Assembly: GCA_013361595.1 (NCBI GenBank)
Contig: JABFXT010000723.1
Span: forward strand, 1 to 9,228
Direction of reading: 5' to 3'
Origin: Nocardia sp.
GTDB lineage: Bacteria; Actinomycetota; Actinomycetes; Mycobacteriales; Mycobacteriaceae
Length of the DNA: 9,228 nt
This document shows, piece by piece, positions 7,271-9,228 of the stretch. Both the position numbers and the translations under genes were made by a program. Positions within the stretch are counted from its first letter, which is position 1; every line of letters begins with the position of its first letter. The notes beneath the pieces are model-generated. The model searched no databases. It saw only the letters and a program-made list of their open reading frames with translations, and had not been told where the DNA came from.

Positions 7271-7378
7271 AAGCACTCCTCCCATCTCGTAGCTACGCGA
7301 AAGCCAGCTTCGTCGCCGTCGCCACGTTGCTCATCCACAAGTTCGCTGCAAGATTAGCGCGTCGAGCTGTGTTTATTT

Positions 7379-7491
7379 GCGTCGCCTGCGGCGCCGCGGG
7401 TCGGGGCCCTCGTGACCCCGGTTCTTCACTCCTGCGCTCCTCCGCTTCGCTCCCCCGCTCCGTCGCTCCAGAACCGGGGCGGGCCCCGACC
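7379..7491 (+). repeat. Structured GC-rich intergenic repeat, copy 1 (full length)
   Basis: Three parts can be seen. A hairpin of GCGTCGCC/GGCGCCGC type (7379-7397) comes first. A palindromic frame follows: GTCGGGGCCC (7400-7409) and CCCCGGTTCT (7416-7425) on the left are complementary to AGAACCGGGG (7470-7479) and GGGCCCCGAC (7481-7490) on the right. The interior is a pyrimidine-rich insert with CGCTCCNN repeated four times, broken by one CGCTT. Over 106 aligned bases it differs from copy 3 at only three positions (two substitutions and one indel). There is no coding potential I trust. The orientation is given as the same as the other copies. Confidence 0.85.
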
Positions 7492-7782
7492 ACTGAGGTG
7501 GACCATCCGGAAGAGGAAAGGTGAGCACTTCTGCCCTGTCGGCCGAGTCGGGTGAGCAAGTTCACTGTGTATGTGCCGTCGATCGGGTGGGCCTGATCGG
7601 TCGTGTTCCGGATTCCGAGCTCCGGCTCCGGAGTAAGTGACCGATGGTGGCACGGGCGAAGCTCCGTCTCAAGGTGACGACGGACGGGCAGCCGGTCGCC
7701 GTCGATCGATCGCCGGGTCACTCCGAGCCCGGAGCCGGTCGTCGTCGCGCACAGACCCGGAAGGTCCGCGGCGGGCGTCCAC

Positions 7783-7788
7783 TAGGGT
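7783..7788 (+). promoter_or_regulatory. Candidate -10 of lmeA, leaderless transcript possible
   Basis: TAGGGT fits the TANNNT -10 pattern and ends 7 nt before the ATG at 7796, so transcription could begin at or next to the start codon. Leaderless mRNAs of this layout are common in mycobacteria and relatives. The competing reading is that the same AGGG serves as a weak ribosome binding site about 8 nt from the ATG. Confidence 0.35.
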
Positions 7789-7795
7789 GCATGCC

Positions 7796-8605
7796 ATGCG
7801 GAAGCTGATCATCGGACTGCTGTGCCTGGCAGGGCTGGCAGTGGTCGTCGATTTCGGTGCGGCCGCATATTCGGAATACCGCGTATCTCGATCACTCAAG
7901 GTGGGCGCCGACCTCAGCGCCGACCCGGAAGTCACCTTCCACGGTTTCCCGTTCCTGCGGCAGGCACTCGACGGCCGCTACGACAACATCGAGATCAAGG
8001 CCGACAGCGTCCGGCCGGATATCCCGGGCGAGATCGGGCTGGAGGCCACCCTGCTGGGAATGGACCTCCCGCTGGGCGACCTGGTCGACGGGCGAGTGCG
8101 CAACGTACCGGTGGAACAGGTGGACGTGCGGATGCGGGTCGCGCCGACCGAACTCGGCCGCCTGTTCGGAATCCCCGACCTGGAGGTCCATTCGCGGCCG
8201 GCGGACAAATCCGACGGCACCGGCGGTTCGGGCGGCTCCGGAATGACCACGGCGGGCGCCCTGGTGCTGACCGGCACGCTGCCGTCGGCGCCGAGCGGAC
8301 AGCAGGGAGCGAGCTTCGCCGGCGAACGGGTCAGCGTCGCGGCCGACCTACTGCTCGACGGCGATCAAGTGCGAATCGTGGCCACCGGCCTGTACTCGGA
8401 GGAGATCTCACCGGTCCCGTCACAACCGGTGGTCGACGAAGCCGACGTCCCGGCGATGCTGGCCATGTTCACCCGTACCATCGATACGAAAGAACTGCCT
8501 TTCGGAATCCGACCCACCGAGGTCACCGCCCTGGGCGGCCATATCGTGGTCGAGGGCCGGGGCAGAGACGTGACGATCGATTTGAACAGATTGCGGCGCC
8601 CATGA
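7796..8605 (+). CDS. lmeA: LmeA-like DUF2993 envelope protein (lipomannan elongation factor)
   Basis: In mycobacteria, LmeA is an exported DUF2993 protein needed to maintain mannan chain elongation of lipomannan and lipoarabinomannan in the cell envelope. The 269-residue product begins MRKLIIGLLCLAGLAVVV, a signal peptide or membrane anchor. The DUF2993 region follows, with the conserved FHGFPFLRQALDGRYDNIEI stretch (about 49-68), a Gly/Ser-rich loop (SDGTGGSGGSG, near 139-149), and the closing VTALGGHIVVEGRGRDVTIDL. The ATG at 7796 is preferred over upstream in-frame codons because it starts exactly at the hydrophobic segment. Its stop overlaps the thiX start by 4 nt (ATGA). It is divergent from glnR, as in M. 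tuberculosis (Rv0817c). The family call is firm; the specific role is inferred from synteny and family. Confidence 0.88.
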   Translation: MRKLIIGLLCLAGLAVVVDFGAAAYSEYRVSRSLKVGADLSADPEVTFHGFPFLRQALDGRYDNIEIKADSVRPDIPGEIGLEATLLGMDLPLGDLVDGRVRNVPVEQVDVRMRVAPTELGRLFGIPDLEVHSRPADKSDGTGGSGGSGMTTAGALVLTGTLPSAPSGQQGASFAGERVSVAADLLLDGDQVRIVATGLYSEEISPVPSQPVVDEADVPAMLAMFTRTIDTKELPFGIRPTEVTALGGHIVVEGRGRDVTIDLNRLRRP

Positions 8606-9057
8606 TCGAGATCACCATTCTGGCGGTAATGCTGCTGGCCGGACTGGCCGTCGGCCTGTACCTGCGCCGGCGCGAAGGCGCGGTACGAACCGCCCCGGTC
8701 ACGCTGGACCGTGACGCCGGCACCCGTGACGACCTCCTCGTCGCCGCCGGTGTGACCGGAGCAGGGCCGGCGGTACTGCATTTCTCCGCCGACTGGTGCG
8801 GACCGTGCGCGGCCGTCCGCCGAGTCGTCGCCGACGCCACCCGCGACCTGGCCGATTCACCCCAGCCACCACGCGATATCGAAATAGATATCGACACCGA
8901 CCCGGCCCTGGCCCGTGCCCTCAACGTCCTGTCGCTGCCGACCACCTTCGTATTCGACGCCGAAGGCCGGGAGCGATTCCGGATCTCCGGTGTCCCCAAA
9001 ACGAGCGACCTGCGCAGCGCGCTGAGCCCCCTCACGGCAGGATCCGCCGCAGGTTGA
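8602..9057 (+). CDS. thiX: Membrane-anchored thioredoxin-like protein (ThiX)
   Basis: The 151-residue protein has an N-terminal membrane anchor (about 4-20, followed by RRR) that should place the domain outside the membrane or at its face, and one thioredoxin fold. The fold has the classic active site WCGPC (65-69; redox cysteines 66 and 69) and the cis-proline in SLPTTFVF (Pro113). It is likely a disulfide oxidoreductase. The membrane tether sets it apart from cytoplasmic thioredoxins. The ATG at 8602 overlaps the lmeA stop (ATGA), so the two are almost certainly co-translated, as with Rv0817c-Rv0816c. The substrate is unknown; a role in envelope protein redox is an inference. The gene ends with a UUCG hairpin at 9065. 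Confidence 0.9.
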   Translation: MIEITILAVMLLAGLAVGLYLRRREGAVRTAPVTLDRDAGTRDDLLVAAGVTGAGPAVLHFSADWCGPCAAVRRVVADATRDLADSPQPPRDIEIDIDTDPALARALNVLSLPTTFVFDAEGRERFRISGVPKTSDLRSALSPLTAGSAAG

Positions 9058-9064
9058 ATTGATG

Positions 9065-9084
9065 GCCCCGCCTTCGGGCGGGGC
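9065..9084 (+). terminator. UUCG-tetraloop hairpin after thiX
   Basis: GCCCCGCC (9065-9072) pairs perfectly with GGCGGGGC (9077-9084) around a TTCG tetraloop, 7 nt after the thiX stop. There is no T tract. It is a good candidate terminator. It directly abuts the partial repeat copy 2 and takes the place held by the GCGTCGCC/GGCGCCGC hairpin in copies 1 and 3, so it may equally be the first module of that repeat. Confidence 0.65.
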
Positions 9085-9112
9085 GGGTCGGGGCCCTCGT
9101 GACCCCGGTTCT
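9085..9112 (+). repeat. Structured repeat, copy 2 (partial, 28 bp)
   Basis: These 28 bases are identical to 9142-9169 in copy 3 and to 7398-7425 in copy 1, covering the left half of the palindromic frame (GGGTCGGGGCCC through CCCCGGTTCT). The CGCTCC-rich interior and the right arm are missing; a short GTATCTAT spacer follows, and then copy 3 begins. Confidence 0.85.
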
Positions 9113-9121
9113 GTATCTATG

Positions 9122-9228
9122 GCGTCGCCTCCGGCGCCGCAGGGTCGGGGCCCTCGTGACCCCGGTTCTTCACTCCTACGCTCCTCCGCTTCGCTCCCCC
9201 GCTCCGTCGCTCCAGAACCGGGGCGGGC
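9122..9228 (+). repeat. Structured repeat, copy 3 (runs off the window)
   Basis: This copy is collinear with copy 1 from its first hairpin to the start of the right arm, where the window ends. It has the same orientation. Differences from copy 1 are one substitution in the hairpin loop region, one extra A at 9141 and one substitution near 9179. It carries the same CGCTCCNN units and the same AGAACCGGGG right arm (9214-9223). Confidence 0.85.

Larger units (their letters stand above)
7271..7795. other. glnR-lmeA divergent intergenic region
   Basis: About 520 bases separate the two divergent starts. From left to right it holds the glnR leader and ribosome binding site (minus strand), a possible glnR -10 (TAATCT on the minus strand, 7351-7356, no good -35), one full copy of the structured GC-rich repeat (7379-7491), and then about 290 bases with no gene I can support. 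The latter includes a small CTCCGG/CCGGAG inverted repeat near 7618-7632. The plus frame is open upstream of lmeA from 7637, but its Arg/Ser-rich translation precedes the signal segment and is very unlikely to be coding. Confidence 0.5.

Noticed and set aside
7271..7285. ATG at 7285 as start of glnR
   Set aside because: The GGAGGAG that would serve as ribosome binding site lies inside that extension and is spaced correctly for the GTG at 7270, where the usual [10 protein letters not shown] start is found.
6068..7357. A 429-codon Arg/Pro-rich frame opposite mshD and glnR
   Set aside because: It is antisense to two well-supported genes, and the Arg/Pro/His-rich composition is typical of a shadow frame.
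7637..7795. A longer start for lmeA adding 53 residues
   Set aside because: The added residues are Arg/Ser-rich and would place the signal peptide inside the protein; the ATG at 7796 fits the family.
7822..8601. An upstream in-frame extension of the thioredoxin gene that would create a 411-residue fusion
   Set aside because: The extension is the +2 frame of lmeA and is Arg/Gly/Pro-rich; the ATG at 8602 begins exactly at the membrane anchor and overlaps the lmeA stop in the usual way.
9085..9228. CRISPR array at the right edge
   Set aside because: The repeats are unequal in length, one is truncated, spacing is irregular, the same element occurs 1.7 kb away, and no cas genes are visible.
7379..9228. 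lmeA-thiX as cargo of a composite mobile element bounded by the repeats
   Set aside because: lmeA, thiX and glnR have conserved synteny in related genera, no transposase is present, and I see no target-site duplication. The repeats are more likely dispersed intergenic elements.

Overview
The window reads as chromosomal DNA of a high-GC, mycolic-acid-containing actinomycete, most likely Nocardia or a close relative. The evidence is the codon use (strong G/C at third positions, several GTG starts), a mycothiol synthase gene (mshD), an lmeA-type lipomannan gene, and a gene order (thiX-lmeA / glnR-mshD-pst) that matches what I recall of the Mycobacterium tuberculosis Rv0816c-Rv0820 neighbourhood. 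No taxonomic search was possible.

Layout. Positions 1-1350 form a gene-poor, somewhat AT-richer stretch. It holds two unrecognised small secreted proteins (230-655 on +, 960-1160 on -) and, between them, a decayed piece of a second pstB gene: its last ~25 codons, still followed by a terminator-like hairpin. Positions 1408-5279 on the minus strand are a complete high-affinity phosphate transporter operon, pstS-pstC-pstA-pstB in transcription order, ending in a perfect 16-bp-stem terminator. The pstS upstream region carries an 11-nt direct repeat that fits the actinobacterial PHO box bound by PhoP/RegX3-type regulators. Positions 5583-7270, also minus strand, hold glnR (orphan OmpR-family nitrogen regulator) and mshD (last step of mycothiol synthesis), overlapping by 4 nt. 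Positions 7796-9057 on the plus strand hold the divergent pair lmeA (DUF2993) and a membrane-anchored thioredoxin (thiX), also overlapping by 4 nt. Three copies, full or partial, of a GC-rich structured intergenic repeat lie on both sides of this pair (7379-7491, 9085-9112, 9122 to the window end).

How it fits together. Nitrogen control (GlnR), redox buffering (MshD, ThiX), envelope glycolipid assembly (LmeA) and phosphate import (PstSCAB) are conserved neighbours rather than one pathway. The pst operon appears separately transcribed from glnR-mshD: a hairpin follows mshD, and pstS has its own candidate PHO box and -10. No phoU is present in the window; the DNA beyond pstB is instead the accessory segment with the pstB remnant.

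Most of the window is ordinary core genome. The observations most worth a second look are the pstB tail remnant with its flanking secreted genes, and the structured repeat family around lmeA-thiX. I did not find convincing evidence of a new multi-gene system.
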